From Xylaria sp. FL1777 (taxonomy: Eukaryota; Ascomycota; Sordariomycetes; Xylariales; Xylariaceae): a stretch of DNA of 64,000 bases. The translations under genes and the position numbers were made by a program. The notes beneath the pieces are model-generated. The model did no database searches, was not told the origin of the DNA, and worked only from the letters and a program-made list of their open reading frames with translations. The stretch spans positions 55,968 through 119,967 of the forward strand of contig MU400631.1 of assembly GCA_022578965.1 (NCBI GenBank), written 5' to 3'. The stretch's first letter is position 1, and every line of letters starts with the position of its first letter. Shown in pieces: positions 24,840 through 38,949 of this stretch.

Positions 24840-25330
24840 TAATATACGTTTAAATATAACACATATTATAAGCATTAATACATTATAGTATATATATTTA
24901 TTTAATTGCTATAAAGTTTTTATTATTAGTACATTAAGCAAATCTATAATAAAATCTATTATAACTGTTTTTATAAGTTAAAAATCTTTAGGTTAAATTA
25001 ACTAATAATTGCTATTTAGTTTATTTTAACTTATTACGCAAAATTTATAACTGTTATAATGCTACAAATATATTTTTACTTTTTAAATTTTCTTTTTAAT
25101 AAAAAAACCTTTAAAGTTATATATTATATGCTTTTTACTAAAGTAATGTTTATTATTATAAGCTATAACAAAAAACTTACTAACTTGATTTTTAAAAATA
25201 TAAAAGCAATAATAGCTTTTTTTGTTAATATTATAAAGCAGTTTATTTATAATTACAAAAAAATAGCTTAAGTGCAAAAAATTTGCAGCGTTTTTGTTAT
25301 TATTTATATATATTGCGTTTAAAATTTTAT
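24840..25330 (-). pseudogene. Integrase remnant of Ty3/gypsy element 1
   Basis: Read on the minus strand at about 24973-24930, the frame gives KTVIIDFIID, the first catalytic Asp block of Ty3/gypsy integrases, and downstream LMLIICVIFKR, matching the usual hydrophobic strand and Lys/Arg. The upstream open frame 25277-25083 is part of the same pol region. Stops and missing residues make it non-functional. Confidence 0.6.
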
Positions 25331-26204
25331 AATACTTTAAGTCTTTATTATAATTAGTAATAATTTTTAATTTTACTTTATTACTTATAATAGCTTTTAT
25401 TAATACTAATTAAATATTATTAAGCATAAGATTTTTATTAGTTTTTTATATATTGCTTTTTATATTAAGTAAGTCTTTAATGTTTTTAAAATAACTTAGT
25501 ACATTTAATATATAATTAATATAGCTAAGCAAATAGTATACTTATAAACTATATTAAAAAAAGTAAATTAAGGCATTAATAAAACGCTTATTAGTACGAT
25601 TTATAAACGTAGTATTTAAATTAGTTTAGTTAATAATGCTTTTAATAATAAAATAGTTAGTAAAAATAACTATAAAGTTTTTTAATGCTTTAATTATTAT
25701 ATATAAATGTTTATATGCTTATATAATATAACTTATTTTTATTTTAAAAAAACTATACTATAACTTAAAAATTAAAATATATTTGCTTAAATATATAATA
25801 AAAAGCATTTATGCATTAAAAATAAAAGTACTTAGTTATTATACGTAATTATTTTTTGTATAATATAGCATAATACTAAAGCTTTGCTTAAAAAATATAT
25901 TTATTTATATATATAACAATTTGCTAAAGTTATAATAATGCAATATAATATATAAACAAATAAAATTTTAAATAGCTTAAAATAACGCTTTTTTAGCTTT
26001 TATAAGTTTAAAAAAAATTAAGCAGTAATATGCTTAACGTTTATTAAAGTTGTTTACTTTAAACCTTTTAGACTTATGTTTTTTATTAAGCAATATAGTT
26101 TTGCGTTTTTGTAATAATTCTGAAATCTTTACGTAAAACAAAATTAATAAACATAAAAAACCTATAATATTTAAGTATTGTTTAAAAGCTTTAAGTTAAC
26201 AAAA

Positions 26205-26480
26205 AAACTTAATGTTTTATATTGCTTTAATTTTTTGCTTAATAGTTAATATGCTAAAAGCGTTTATTTAAAAGCTTAAAAGCTTAATAAAAAAGTATAC
26301 TATAAAAAACTTTTTTAGCAAAAAAGATATTTTTTTGCTTTAAAACAGCTTAAAAATAGTGCGTAAATAAAAGAAGTATTTTTTTTTAGTATTAAAGTAA
26401 ATTATAATATTATTAATAAAAGCGCAATAAAAATATTTAAACTTTTTAAGTAAGCAATTTATAAACTATTATATATATAT
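26205..26480 (-). pseudogene. Reverse transcriptase remnant of Ty3/gypsy element 1
   Basis: Minus-strand frames show the block around the catalytic YxDD motif, here decayed to INN followed by IIIYFNTKKKYF. A KKFFIVY segment and a KQKIKAI-stop-NIKFF end follow, which match the order of the fungal Ty3/gypsy RT thumb. Both catalytic Asp codons are mutated. Confidence 0.7.
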
Positions 26481-29400
26481 AAATATATTATAAAATCTTA
26501 TAAGTATAACTATAAACTATTTAAGACTTTTTAAGCTAATAATAATAAATCTATTATAATAATTAAAATATATTTTAAATTAATAAAAAAAAAAAGTTAC
26601 GTTTATATAAGTTATGTACTTTTTTTTTTTAATTAATAAAATAACTTTAGATTAAAAAAGCAAAAAATAATTATTTAAAATAGTTATTTTGTTTAAAGTT
26701 TGCAAGTTAATTATTAGTTATAAATATAGTTCTTTTTTTTTTTGCGTTTAAACTATAAAAATAAAATGTATAAATAAAATAGGTTTATTAACTTATTTTA
26801 TTTAACTTTATATGTAAAGCTAATTAAAAACAAAATTAATAGTTTTTTTGTTATAAATGCTTAAAAAATAAAATTAATTGTTTAACTTAGTTTTTTACTA
26901 ATTGTTTACTAAAGGTATTTTTATAAGTTTATTTTTAAAAATGTTAATAATACTTTAGTTTTGCTAAATTTTAGAAATTTTATTAATTAGTTGCAGGATT
27001 TTTTTTGCTGTTATATTTCTGTTAGTATAAATAAAATAGCTAGCTAATAATATAACTTTGTTTTTTTTGTTAAGTTTTTTAATTTTTAAAGTAAAAATAA
27101 TTTTGCAAATTTTAAGTTTTAACGCATTTAGGTTTATTGCATTATTTATTTTTTTTAGTAGTTAATTAGCTAATCTTTTAATTATGCTATATATTGCGTT
27201 AATAATTAAGCTAGTAATTAAAATATTAATTTATTTAAGCATGTTTATTATATTAGCAATATTAATTATATTAGTATAAAAGTTAAAGTTATAGCTAGAA
27301 ATATATATATTAATAGCAATTTATTTAAACATAAAAGTTAAATTAATTAACTTATTTATATAAAACGCGTTAAAAAACTTAAAGTTATTAAAAATATAAA
27401 TATTTTTATTAATAATATTTAAGCTAGTATTAATAGCGTTAATAGTTTTAGCGCTAATGTTTTTAAGTATTATGCTAAATAAAGCACTTATAGCTATAAT
27501 GCTTACAGCTAGCATAACTATTTTTAAACATGCTTTTTAAGATTTCTTTTTAGTTTTACTATTAAAAAACTGCTTTTAAATAGTATTAACATAAGTACTT
27601 TTAAATATAGTTTTAATTTAAAGCAAAAAATTAACTAAAACTATACTTTTAAAAGTAATAAACTTAATAAATGCAGCTATACTATTTTTATAAAATAGCT
27701 TAAACATAAAGTTATAATTAACAAGCAAAAGTTTATATATAATTAAAGCTTATATTATAGCATTAAGCCTAAAAAATACTTTATAAGCTAAAGTAACTTT
27801 TTATATATATAAATGCATGCATAAATATACTTAAAATAGAATTTTAAAGTTGTTTACGTTAGCTATAATTACTTTTGCTTTTTTATAATTAATAATTGCA
27901 CTTTGTAGATCTAAATACTTAATGCTTAGCAAAAAACAAAATGTTATGTTTTTTTTAACTATTTAAGCTTTTTTTTTAATTTATAAAAGCTTAAAAAATC
28001 TATAATTATTATGTTTTAATAAATAAAGTTTAAACTTAGCTTTTAATATATAGTAAAAGCAGCTTTTATTAATGCTTTTGATTTTTTTTGCTTGTTAACT
28101 TTTTTAATGTTTAATTATATGTTTATAAATATTAAAAAGCTTGCATATAATAATACTTTATAATATATTTATATTTAAGCATACCTAAATCTTTTTATTA
28201 TTAGGTTTAGCATATATATTTATTTTAAAATATAAGTATTTAACGCTAAAACATTTTAATAAGTTGTTTAAAGTATTAGCAACTAAAAATGTTTAGCATA
28301 TATAAAGTATAATTAGCTTAGCTTTAAATTTAGCGCTTTTAATTTTTATAAAAATACTTATTTTTAGCTAATATAAAGCTAAGTTTACTTATGATTTGTT
28401 TGTACTGCAAGTTTTTAAGTAGCAAAACAACTAATTACAAAAATTAAACAAAGTATAATAACGTTTATATATACGCATTATTAAATTAGCAAGCAACTAA
28501 AATATAATTTGTTTATATAAATAATTAGTATATTTATAAGCATATTAGTTTTTATTATATAATAAATTAAAAGTTTGTTTATAATACTTGTATATATTAC
28601 TGTAGTTTATTACTATAAAAGCTATGCTATTTAAGCTTTCCGAAAAAAAAAAAGTTAAATCTTTAAATTTAAAAAAAGTAAACTTAAAATTAAAATTCAT
28701 AAAATAAGCTTAGTTATAATTTTTTTTATGCTTATTATATTTATTTTAATAACGCTTATAATTATATTTACGTTTATGTTTTTTTTTTTTTTTTTATAAA
28801 GGCTTATTATTGTTATTTTTACTATTTTTGCTGAACTTATTTTTATTTTCTAACTTATATTTATACTTATTTTTATAAAACTTATAATTATAACCTTTAA
28901 GCAAAAGCAATTAATATTATATATATTGCTTTTTTTTTTTGTATGTATAAAAAAATATCTTTTTTGCTGCTGTAATAAAAATTAGCTTTACTTTAGCAAC
29001 TTTAGTTATATATTCAGCTAAAGATTTTTTTTCTTTAAAAGCATAAAAATATTGCTTAATATTTATATTTATATAAGTTTAAATAAAAACTATTACGCTT
29101 TGCTAATTATTATTATTTTTAGTTAAAGTTTTTATTACTTTAGTATATTATAGCTTTTTTTAAATAAAAGTTATTATTGCTATGTTTTTTTAAGCTATAT
29201 TTTTTAAAGTAAGCTTAATGTTATTAAATTATTAAGTTGTTTTAAAAGCAAGCATTATAAATTAAATTGTAAATTTATTAAATATTTTGTTTAATCTTTT
29301 AGCATAATAGCTTATATATATAGCTAATATTAACTTATTATTTTATTACATTACTGCAGTTTTTTTTAATAAAGTTTAAAACATTTTTAATATTTGCTTT

Positions 29401-31927
29401 TTATTAAAGTTATAAATGCTTAAGTTCTTAAAAAACAAAGAAATATAATTTATAAAACAATAAATGTTAGTAAAAATTAGTTTATTACTATTTATAATTA
29501 TGTTAATATTTTTAGGATTATTTTAATTAGAATTAAAATAGCTAATATTAAAACGTTTTAGCTTATTTAATTTGCTAATAGTAAATTTGTTTGATTTTTT
29601 TTTAAAAATAGCACTTTAGTTAGTATAATTGCTTTAACTAAGCAAGTTAACTTTGTTTTTGCAAAAAAGTCGTTTATTGTTTTTATTATTACTATTATTA
29701 TTATTTAACAAATTATCTAGATTTAAGTTAACGTTTATATTTATACATTTTTTAGCTTTTTTTTTATAACTATTAAAAGCATAACTTTTTGCTTTTTTAA
29801 ACTACTAATATATAGTAAAAAACTTAAATAGTTTATTTTAGTTAAAACTATTGCTTTTAAGTATTGCTTTATGTATAATTAATTATATAAATATAAAAGT
29901 AGTAGCTTTTATATTAAGAATAAAAGTAAAGTTAGTTATTATAAGTAGTATAATTATTATTGTTATATTAGCTGCAATGCTTGCAGTAAATAGTACAAAA
30001 AGCATAAAAACTATTGTTTAAACAAAAAGTACTACTAAAAAAGCTACTAGTTAAGTAGTTTTAATTAATAAACGTAATATTATATTAGTATTAAAGTTAA
30101 ACTAAAAAGCAAAAAAATAATTAATGCTTATTAAACTAAAAGTTGCTAAATATAATAACTTTTATAATAGTTCTTAATAAAAGTTGCTTGCTAATTTAAT
30201 AAGCGTAGCTATTATAAATATTAAAAATAAAGCTGCTTTGTTTTTTTAAAGCAATTATAATTTAAAACTAAGTGCATTTATATAAAATAATAGCAAAAAT
30301 AGCTAAAATAAAACTAGTTGTTTTAGCACTAGCTAACGTAGTATTAATATTTTTAATAAAAATAATGCTAAACTATCGCAAGTATAAAGTATGTAGTTTA
30401 AAAGTTTTTTTAGCATATTTTTTATTTAATTATTACTTTTAATAACTTGGTTTATTGTTTTTTAAAAATAATCGACTTGCTTACTTAAAGTATTTAGATC
30501 TTTAGTAAATATTTTACTAGTTTTTAAAAAATCTAGCTTATAATAAACATTTTTGTTTAGCTTTTTTTAGTTTTAAACAATTTAAGCTATTCTTTAATTT
30601 TAATTAGCTAACTTATTTATTAAGTATTACTATATTTTTTTATTGTTGCTTATTTGCTTTAGGGTTAATAATAAACCTTTTTTTTAATTAGAAAAGAAAG
30701 CATTAGTATTAGTATTAGCTATAATTATTTCTTTTAGCAAAAAAGCATTTATAGTTTATAAGTTCTGAGTTTTTTTTTTAAAACAAACTAGTTTAAAAGT
30801 AAGCATAAAACATAGTAGTTATAAACTATAAAATATATATAATATTAACAGTTAATTTAGTAAGTTAGCTAATTTTTTATTTATTTTAAAAAGTTTAAGT
30901 AGCTAATTTAGTAAGTTAACTAGTTTTTTGTTTATTTTAGCAAGTTTTAATATTAAACTTTTAATAATAAACTTAGTTTTAAAACTTTTATAGTTTAATA
31001 AAATATTTATTTATAAATCTAAAAGTAAATTGTTAAAATATTTGCTTAGTAAATCGTTTTGTTTATTATTTTAGCTTGCTATTAAAGCTAATAGTAGTAA
31101 GTAATGCAAGCTAAAAAATAACATAAGGTATAAAATATAAATGTATAAAATAGTGCTAAGATTTAATGCATTAAAATATATAAGTATATAAATAAATATA
31201 AATTAGCATATTTATAGAACTTAGAAAATTTCTTTAAGTTTAACTAAGTTTATACTTAATTAAGTTAATACTACTTGCTTATTAGCTGCTTTACTAAATT
31301 ATTGTATAACTTTATAAAGCAAGTAATTTAAAATTAAAAGTATAATTAAATATAACGCAAATATAATAAAATCGGGTAAAATGTATTAAATGTTATACGT
31401 ATTAAAAAACTTAGTGCAAGCAAAAAATAGCTAAATGTAATGCAAACTAATGTTTTAAAAACCAAAAGTTATATAACTATAAACGTTAATATAAAGTTAA
31501 ATATAATAGTATTTAAGTAGCATAGCTATTTAGCAAATATAAAGTATGCAAAATATTTAGCTAGTAAATAATTAATAATTAATGCTTATAAGTAGCATAA
31601 ATTTTTGCAAATTAACTATAAGTAGTATAAATTTTAGCGGATTAACTTTAATAAAAGTTAAAATAAGTGCTAAAAGCGCTTTAAATGTTATAAAAACTAA
31701 TCTAAAAAAGGTAAATAATAAGGTTTACGTAATTTAAAAGCTAAACTTTATTTGTTTTATATAGTTTTACTAAAAAAAGTTTAAATGTTATAAGAATTAA
31801 TCTAAATAAAATAACAGTAAACTATATAAATAAAAAAGCTATACTATATTTTGCGCATATAACTTACTAGCAAAAAAAAAAAACTAAAGTATAAAGTATT
31901 AATTATAAAGCTTATTTTACTATTTAG

Positions 31928-32131
31928 TAAGGTTTACTATAAGTAGTAAAGCAATTAAGCATAAAAAGTATAATATAAATTAAAAAGAAAAAAGCCTTAC
32001 AAATAATTGCTACATAATTGCTTTAAGTATAAGCCCTACATAGTTATTTAGCTAAGCTACTATAGCCACAAGTAGGAATACTATTATAGCTAAACCCTAT
32101 AAATATAAAGTCCTTTTTTTAGTTTATATTA
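31928..32131 (-). repeat. LTR (5') of Ty3/gypsy element 1
   Basis: Partner of 23427-23630. Differences between the two LTRs are nearly all C/T or G/A, with each copy retaining C at some sites where the other has T. Confidence 0.88.
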
Positions 32132-33500
32132 GTTTTAGTAGTTAATATTAAGCGCTTATTATGCTTTTTTAAGCTTATTAAGCATTAATTTAAATATTTT
32201 ATATAAAGCTAAGCTTAGGTTTTTTTTTTTTATTTATATAAAAAAAACTATTATTTAGTTAGCTTAATATTAGCTATAGTTTATATTAATATTAAAATAA
32301 GTATTTATTATATAATATATTTTATTTTACGTTTTATTTAAACTAATATAGTTAATAAAAAAGTTTTTTATATAACTTTTTAAAATATATAAAAATATAA
32401 CATAATATTAATTTTTTATAATTTTAATATATTAACAAGTAGTAATAAATAAATAAGCTTTATTATATAATAAGTTATATAGCTTACTTATATAGTTTTA
32501 GTTTAATTTTTAGCTTTTTTAAAAAGTAATATATTTATTAAAAAGTATAAATTTATTTTATACGAACTTTATTAAAAGTAAATTAAAAAACATGCTTTTA
32601 ATAGCTAAATCTAATATTATATAAACATATATTTTTTGCTTTAATATTTACAGTAAATAATACTAAACAAAGTATTTATATATTAATTAAAAAATTAGTT
32701 TATAGCTTGCTTTTATTATATAAAGATTAAATAGCTTAAAAAAATTTTAGTATTTAATATTTAGCTAAATTAATTGCAGTTAATATTTATATTATTATAT
32801 TTAAAATTATACATTAAAACTTAAGTTTTTAAAAAATAGTTTAATATATAAATAGTTTAAAAAGTTTTAACTATTATATAAAAAAATATTTAGCTATTAG
32901 CTTAATATTAAAAATATTATTAATAGTTAAATAATTATTATATAACAAGTATTTAGTAATTCTTAAGATTTTTTAATTATAAAGTTTTTATAAGCTATTT
33001 TTATAAGCTTTTAAATAATAGTTATTTTTAATATTAAGTAGATTTTTTTTAACTTAAGGTTTTTAAGCAAAGCGTTTTATATGCTTTAATAAATCTTTTA
33101 GAAATAATTTTTTGTTTATTTTTTAAAAGTTTTAGCAAACCTTTTTTAAAAATAGTTTAATAGTTTATAAAAATATAAATAGTTAGCATAATAAAATACT
33201 AGCTTAATATTTAATTTAATTTTAGTTATATAGCTAAAATTAATTTTTTAGCTTTATATTTTAAAATTAATTTAAGCATTTATTTATTGTATGCTTATTA
33301 AAACATTTTTAGTTAAGTTTTTATACGTAAAAATAACTAGGCTTAATTTTAAAAGCATTATAAATAATTGTTTGCTTTTTTAAAACATAATAAATTTAGC
33401 TAAATCGTATAATATATTTAATTTTATATCTAAGTTATATAAATTGCTGTTTTACTTTTATATAGTAGTATAATTAATATATTGCTTAATATTTATATAG
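32132..33500. other. Unassigned AT-rich host sequence
   Basis: Mutated sequence between the right LTR of element 1 and the recognisable copia region. It may hold the right part of the unidentified host of 14.15-23.43 kb and, near its end, the copia leader. No domain was assigned. Confidence 0.35.
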
Positions 33501-33954
33501 CAATATAATTAAAATAAAAGAACTTTTTAATTATTAAAAACTAATAAAAAAAAGTTAAAATAGCTTTTATAGTAAAAAATTATAAAAACGTAAAAAAAAC
33601 ATAAAACTTAAGCGTTTTTATATAAATATTAATAATAAAAATATAAACTATAAATTATATATTTAAAACTACTTATTAAATAAATATTAATATATTTTTT
33701 TCAAAATAATAAACAAAAATTTTATATTTAATATAATAGTTTAAAAAATAGTTTTATAAATATTAAAGTTTAACTTAAAACTTTAAAAAAAAAAAAAAAA
33801 ATTTAAAAAAAAAACAAAGCAAAAAAAAGCTAAACTAAATATTAACTAACTATTAAAAAAACTAGCTTAAATTATATTTATAACTAAAAATAAAACTAAA
33901 ATAATATATAAACTTAAAAACTTTATAATTTTAAACTTAAGCATTATAATATAT

Positions 33955-34290
33955 ATATTTAATAAAGTTAGCAAATTTTTAAACTTTAAAAAAACTAACT
34001 TAAATAATATAATATATATAAAAAATAAAGTTATTTTAATTAAAAAATTTAAAAAAATAAATATCTATGTTTAAAAATTAAAAAAACTAAAAGTTTTTTA
34101 GTTATATAATATAGCATTTTGCTTTATAATAACTATAAATTTAATATTACTTTAAATTTTTAATTAATTAAAACATAAATAAAATAATAAACTATGTATA
34201 AACTTTTTATAATAAAAAAATAAATTAACTTTATGCTATTTATAAAATTAATTTAATTAATTTATTATAAAATATTTTTTATTATTATTT
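33955..34290 (+). pseudogene. Copia protease/early pol remnant
   Basis: The plus-strand translation reads FLNFKKTNLNNIIY, then IKKFKKINIYVQ-like and LYNIAFCFIITINLILLQIF, matching the copia aspartic-protease neighbourhood (a glycine-rich turn, then the xNVxxxPxxxxNLxS element) with Gly, Pro and Ser codons mutated. It runs into the MITE at 34309. Confidence 0.65.
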
Positions 34291-34308
34291 AAAAAATAAC
34301 GTGGTTTA

Positions 34309-35115
34309 TAATTAAGCGGGCTACCTAATTAAACAGGCCACTTTGAAAAATGTATTGCTTTATATAAAAATATATAGAGAATATATATCTTTACATTAAA
34401 TAACTCCACTAATATAAAGGCTAAAATATAAAGAAATATGTTTTAAAATCCTTATTTAATAGGAAATCTATATATAACTTCCGTTTGTTTATAGCATTTT
34501 TATTAATAAAGGTATAACGTAATAAAGAATAAGTGTTAAAATACCCCTATAAAAATATAAAACTTAGTGCATAATAATTAAGAAAAATAAAAGAAAATGG
34601 AAAAAATGAGTTTTAAAAAGTTTAATTAATTATTATTTTAATTCTAAAAGATCTTAATTTTTAAGCATTTCTTAATTAAATAGCTAGGATATAAAAAATA
34701 ATACATATATATTTTACTATATAAAGTTATACCCTTGTTATTTAATTAAAGAAAAATTGGAAAAATAAACGGTTTTAGTTTTTTGGAAGTTTATGAATTA
34801 TTAATTTAAAATATAATTTTTCCCATTTTTTTAGTATTTAAATAAGCAAATCGCGGTAAGCTTTACATAATAACAAGGGTATTTTTTCCCAATATTTTTA
34901 CCTTTGCCTTTTTAGTATGTATCTTTAGAGGGAAAATTGCTATAAATATAAAAAAATCATATTTGGATTCTTTATTAAATAAGGAATCTAAAACATATTT
35001 TTTTATATTTATAGCTTTATATTAACAGCGCTATAAAATTACGCACGGACGTTTTTTTATATGTATTTCAAAGTGGCCCGCTTAATTAAGTGGCTTGCTT
35101 AATAATGAACTATGT
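34309..35115. mobile_element. Fold-back MITE (807 bp) with TA target duplication
   Basis: The first 50 bases (starting ACGTGGTTTATAATTAAGCG) and the reverse complement of the last 50 (starting ACATAGTTCATTATTAAGCA) match at most positions up to the shared GGCCACTTTGAAA. TA is duplicated at 34307-34308 and 35116-35117, as for Tc1/mariner-type insertions. Interior segments are also mirrored, for example TATGTTTTAAAATCCTTATT near 34437 and its counterpart near 35000. It has no coding capacity and is much less mutated than the copia host, retaining many CC, TC and GA. Confidence 0.85.
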
Positions 35116-38100
35116 TATGCTTTTTATATATAATAAAACAAACTTAATTTATATATAAAAAAGCTAATTTTATAAAAAAATTTATTTAAATAGCACTTTT
35201 AAATAAGCTATTTAAAACTTAAAGCAATATAATATTTAGTAATTTTATTTTAAAAAATAAAAATTTATTAAGCTTTTAATAAAAATCATAAAATAAAAAC
35301 TATTTAATATAATATATATAAAATATTAAAAGATAAACGTTAAATTAATAAATAACTATAAAAAAAGCTAATAATAATTAATATATAACTAGTAATTAAT
35401 TTTTATAATTATAAAAATCTTTAAAAAAACAAAAATAAAAAATAATATATAATGCTTATTATTAATTAATTTTTTAGCTTTATTTTTAATTATTATTTAT
35501 ATAACTAAATATATTTATTAATTAAAACTATATTTATTTATTTAATTAAATATATATAAAATTATTATAAAACTAAAGTATTAATATATATTGTATTACT
35601 TGGGCTAACGGCTTACTAGCTATGCTAGTTTTTATTTTTTATATGTATAGGTAAAAATTGTGCTTGTAGGTTAAAAGTAAGCTATAAATAGCTTACTTTT
35701 TTTCTAGTAGCTAAGTAAAAATATCCTGTATTTATTTTTAGGTTGCACTAGTTTTGCTACGATTTTATTAAGTGCTTTGCTTTTTACTTTTTTGCTTTTA
35801 AGTTATTTGCTTATTTATATTATGCTATTAACTAAGTGTATATACTTTTATATAGTTATTTTGTAGTTTTTTTTTTTTTGTATTTTTTTTGCTTTGTAGT
35901 TTACTTGCTTTAGTATTGCTGCTTGCTTTATGCTATTTGTAGCAGTTTTTTTAGTTTTAGCACTTATTTAGCTAAATATGCTGCTTTTTTTTTTTAGTTT
36001 TTTTTTAAACCTTTTTTTATTGTATTGCTAATATATTATAGTTTGCTTGCTTTAGTATTACTACTAGCTTTTTGCTACACTAGTTTTTTTATAACTAAGT
36101 TATAATTAAGTTATAAGCAAAATTAATTGCTTATTATTTTTTAGTTTGCTTTTTATATATTTATTTTTTAAGCTGCTTTTATACTTTTTATAATAAGCTT
36201 ATTAAATAAGCATAGCTTATAAATAGCTTATATATTAAGCAATATAAAATAGCAATAAATAATAAGTTATTTTACTTAGCTATTTATGCTAATTTTTTTT
36301 TTTTAATTATTAATTTTATTATTTTTATTATTATTACTATTATATGCTTAGCTTATATTTGCTTTAATATATTAAAGTGCTTAGTTTATAATATAATTAG
36401 TTATTAATATGTTATAATTATATAAAAATCTATTTTATTATAGCTATTATGCTTTTTATAGTATATATTTATAACTAGCTTAGCTTAAATATATATGCTA
36501 ACTAATATTAAGCTTATATATTTAAAGTTATAAGTTATTTTGCTGTAGTTTTTATTAGTTATTTAATTTATAATATTAAATAAAATAGCTAATAGCTTAT
36601 TATTATATAGTTTAAGCTTTTATAACTGCTTGTTATTATGTTTTTTTACTATAATGCTAATTTTTAAAATAAAAGTAAATGCTTTAATGCTTTATGCTAA
36701 AGTATTACTAATAGCTTTAAAATTTATATTTATTAAGCATGCTAAAATGCTTAAGCTATACTACTACTATATTGCTTATATTATAGTAATATATTATATA
36801 CTTTTTGTTGCTATTTTTTTTATATTAACTATATAAAAACATTAATAATTTTTGTGCTTATAATATTACTAGCAAGTTTACTAAATGCCTATAATATAAA
36901 AAAAGCAAAGTAAGCGCTAAAAATAGCAATTATAATTTTATAAGTACTTTTAATTATATTAGTGTTTATATGTTTTTAAGCTTTACTTTATGCTTATTTT
37001 AACTATTAAAGTTTTTTTAATTTTAAGTATTACTAATAATTTTTTAGCTTAAAAAAGTTAATAAAAAACTTTAATTATTTATTAAAGCTTGTATAACTAT
37101 GCGCTATTTTTATACTAATAGAAATATTTAAGCTATATTTATAGCTAATATGCAACTTTAAGTTATAATTAAAAAAGCAAAAAAAGCTATAATAAATAAA
37201 AAAGCTAAAAGTTTTATATAAATAAGCTAGTTAAAAAATATTTATATAACTTTTAAAAGTTAGCATTATTATATATTTAGTAGCTAAAAGTTTTAATAAA
37301 ATTTTAATATTTAGTGCTTAATAAAGTTGCTTAATTATTTTGCTTTTTTATAATATATGCTTTTTAATTTTTATAATTTTATATTTGTAATTTTATATTG
37401 CTATTTTTAGTACTTTATTATATTATGTTTTACTTTAGAATTTATAAACGTAAACTTATAATAAGTAGCCTTCTTAAAACTATAAATAGCAAACAGCTTT
37501 ATAATAAATGCTTTAGCTTTTGCTTTATAGTTATAATAAACTTTTTTTAGCTTAAAAAAAAACTAGTATTAATGCTTAGCTATTTTTGTTTTATATTTAA
37601 AGGCTTTTATTTTTGTATTTTTATAATTATTTATAACTTAATTAGTTTTTTAGCTACGTTATAATAACTAAGCTTTCTTATATTTAGAACTTATCTAGTT
37701 ATTTTACGTGCTTTTTTTAGGTTGCATAATAATTAGTAGCTTAGTTAAAAATTTATTTGCTTTTTTAATATGCTATAAATACTATTATATTTAAAGTACT
37801 AGTTTAAAAAGTATAGTAATAACTTTTTAGCTTAATTATATTAGCACGTTAGTAATTTATAGCTAAGTATTTTTTAAAACGTAAAGTATTTTTTTAAGCT
37901 AATCTTTTTTATATGTAGCTAAACTAATATAAAGCTTTTAACTTTATATAAGCTTTTATGTATATTAAGCTGCTTATTATATAAAAGCTAGTTAGCAGTA
38001 ATCTGTTTAAACTTTATTTTTTTTTATTTTTTAGTTTATTACTAAATATGCTATATATACATTAATTCTAGGTTTATTAATAGCTTGTTTTTTTTGTTGC

Positions 38101-38949
38101 TTTTATTGCTTTTTTAGTATATTTTATAATTTAAAATTTCCGGAAATTTGCTTTATGCTTTGCTAGCTTAAAATATTTTTTTTTTACTATTGTTTAGTTA
38201 TACTTTGTAGCTTTAAACTTTTTTATTGCTAGTTAAGTTATATATTATTAAAGCTAGCTTTTTAAACTGCTTTTAAATATAATTTGTTATGCTTGTGTTT
38301 TTAACTTTTTTTGCATATTTAATAGTTTTATAGTTTAGCTATAAATCTAAAAAAAAGATTAGCAACTTTGTTTTAAAGTTAGTTATACGTATACTTTTAT
38401 AAGCCTTAGTAATAGCACATAAGCATTTGTTTTAAACTTGCTAAAGCGCTTTTAGCAGCTTTTATTTTAGTTATTAGTTTTGTTTTGTTAATTTATATTA
38501 TACTATTAATTTATATTTAATTGCTGCTTATATTACTGCTATATATAAAAGTTTTGCTTAAATTATGCTTAGTTTTTATATAAACTAAGTTAAGCAGCTT
38601 ATTAATAATGTTTGCTTTTTTAGCTTTTTATAAAGCTTTTTATATTGCTTTTTTTAGTTTAAGCAGTAGTTTATTTATATGCTAAGCATTTTTACTACTA
38701 TTTTAAGGCGTATTTTTTTTAGCTTATTTTTATTATATGCTTAAAGGCCTTTTAGCCTAGCTTTATAAAGTAAACAAAGTAATATTTGCTTAAGTTAAAT
38801 TTAAATTTATATTTTTAGCTTTATTTTAAATAAACTTTATAGGCTTATTTAAGCGTTTTGCAAGCTATTTTTGTGTTTTTTTTAGTACTTAGTAAGTTTG
38901 TATTATTTATAAAAACAGCGCTTTAAAGCCTTTATATAAGCTATAGTTT

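Larger units (their letters stand above)
23427..32131 (-). mobile_element. Ty3/gypsy LTR retrotransposon 1, mutated, minus strand
   Basis: Two 204 bp direct repeats (23427-23630 and 31928-32131) delimit an 8,705 bp element. Orientation comes from translated minus-strand fragments in canonical order: a knuckle-like gag region near 28.7-29.0 kb, reverse transcriptase near 26.2-26.5 kb and integrase near 24.8-25.3 kb. Read on the minus strand, the LTRs begin TAATATAAAC and end CCTTA, consistent with former TG...CA ends. No clear target-site duplication was found. All frames carry many stops, so the element is dead. Confidence 0.85.

Noticed and set aside
25083..25277. Open frames on both strands (70 and 64 residues)
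   Set aside because: They lie inside the pol region of Ty3/gypsy element 1. The minus-strand frame is a piece of the mutated pol and the plus-strand frame is its shadow.
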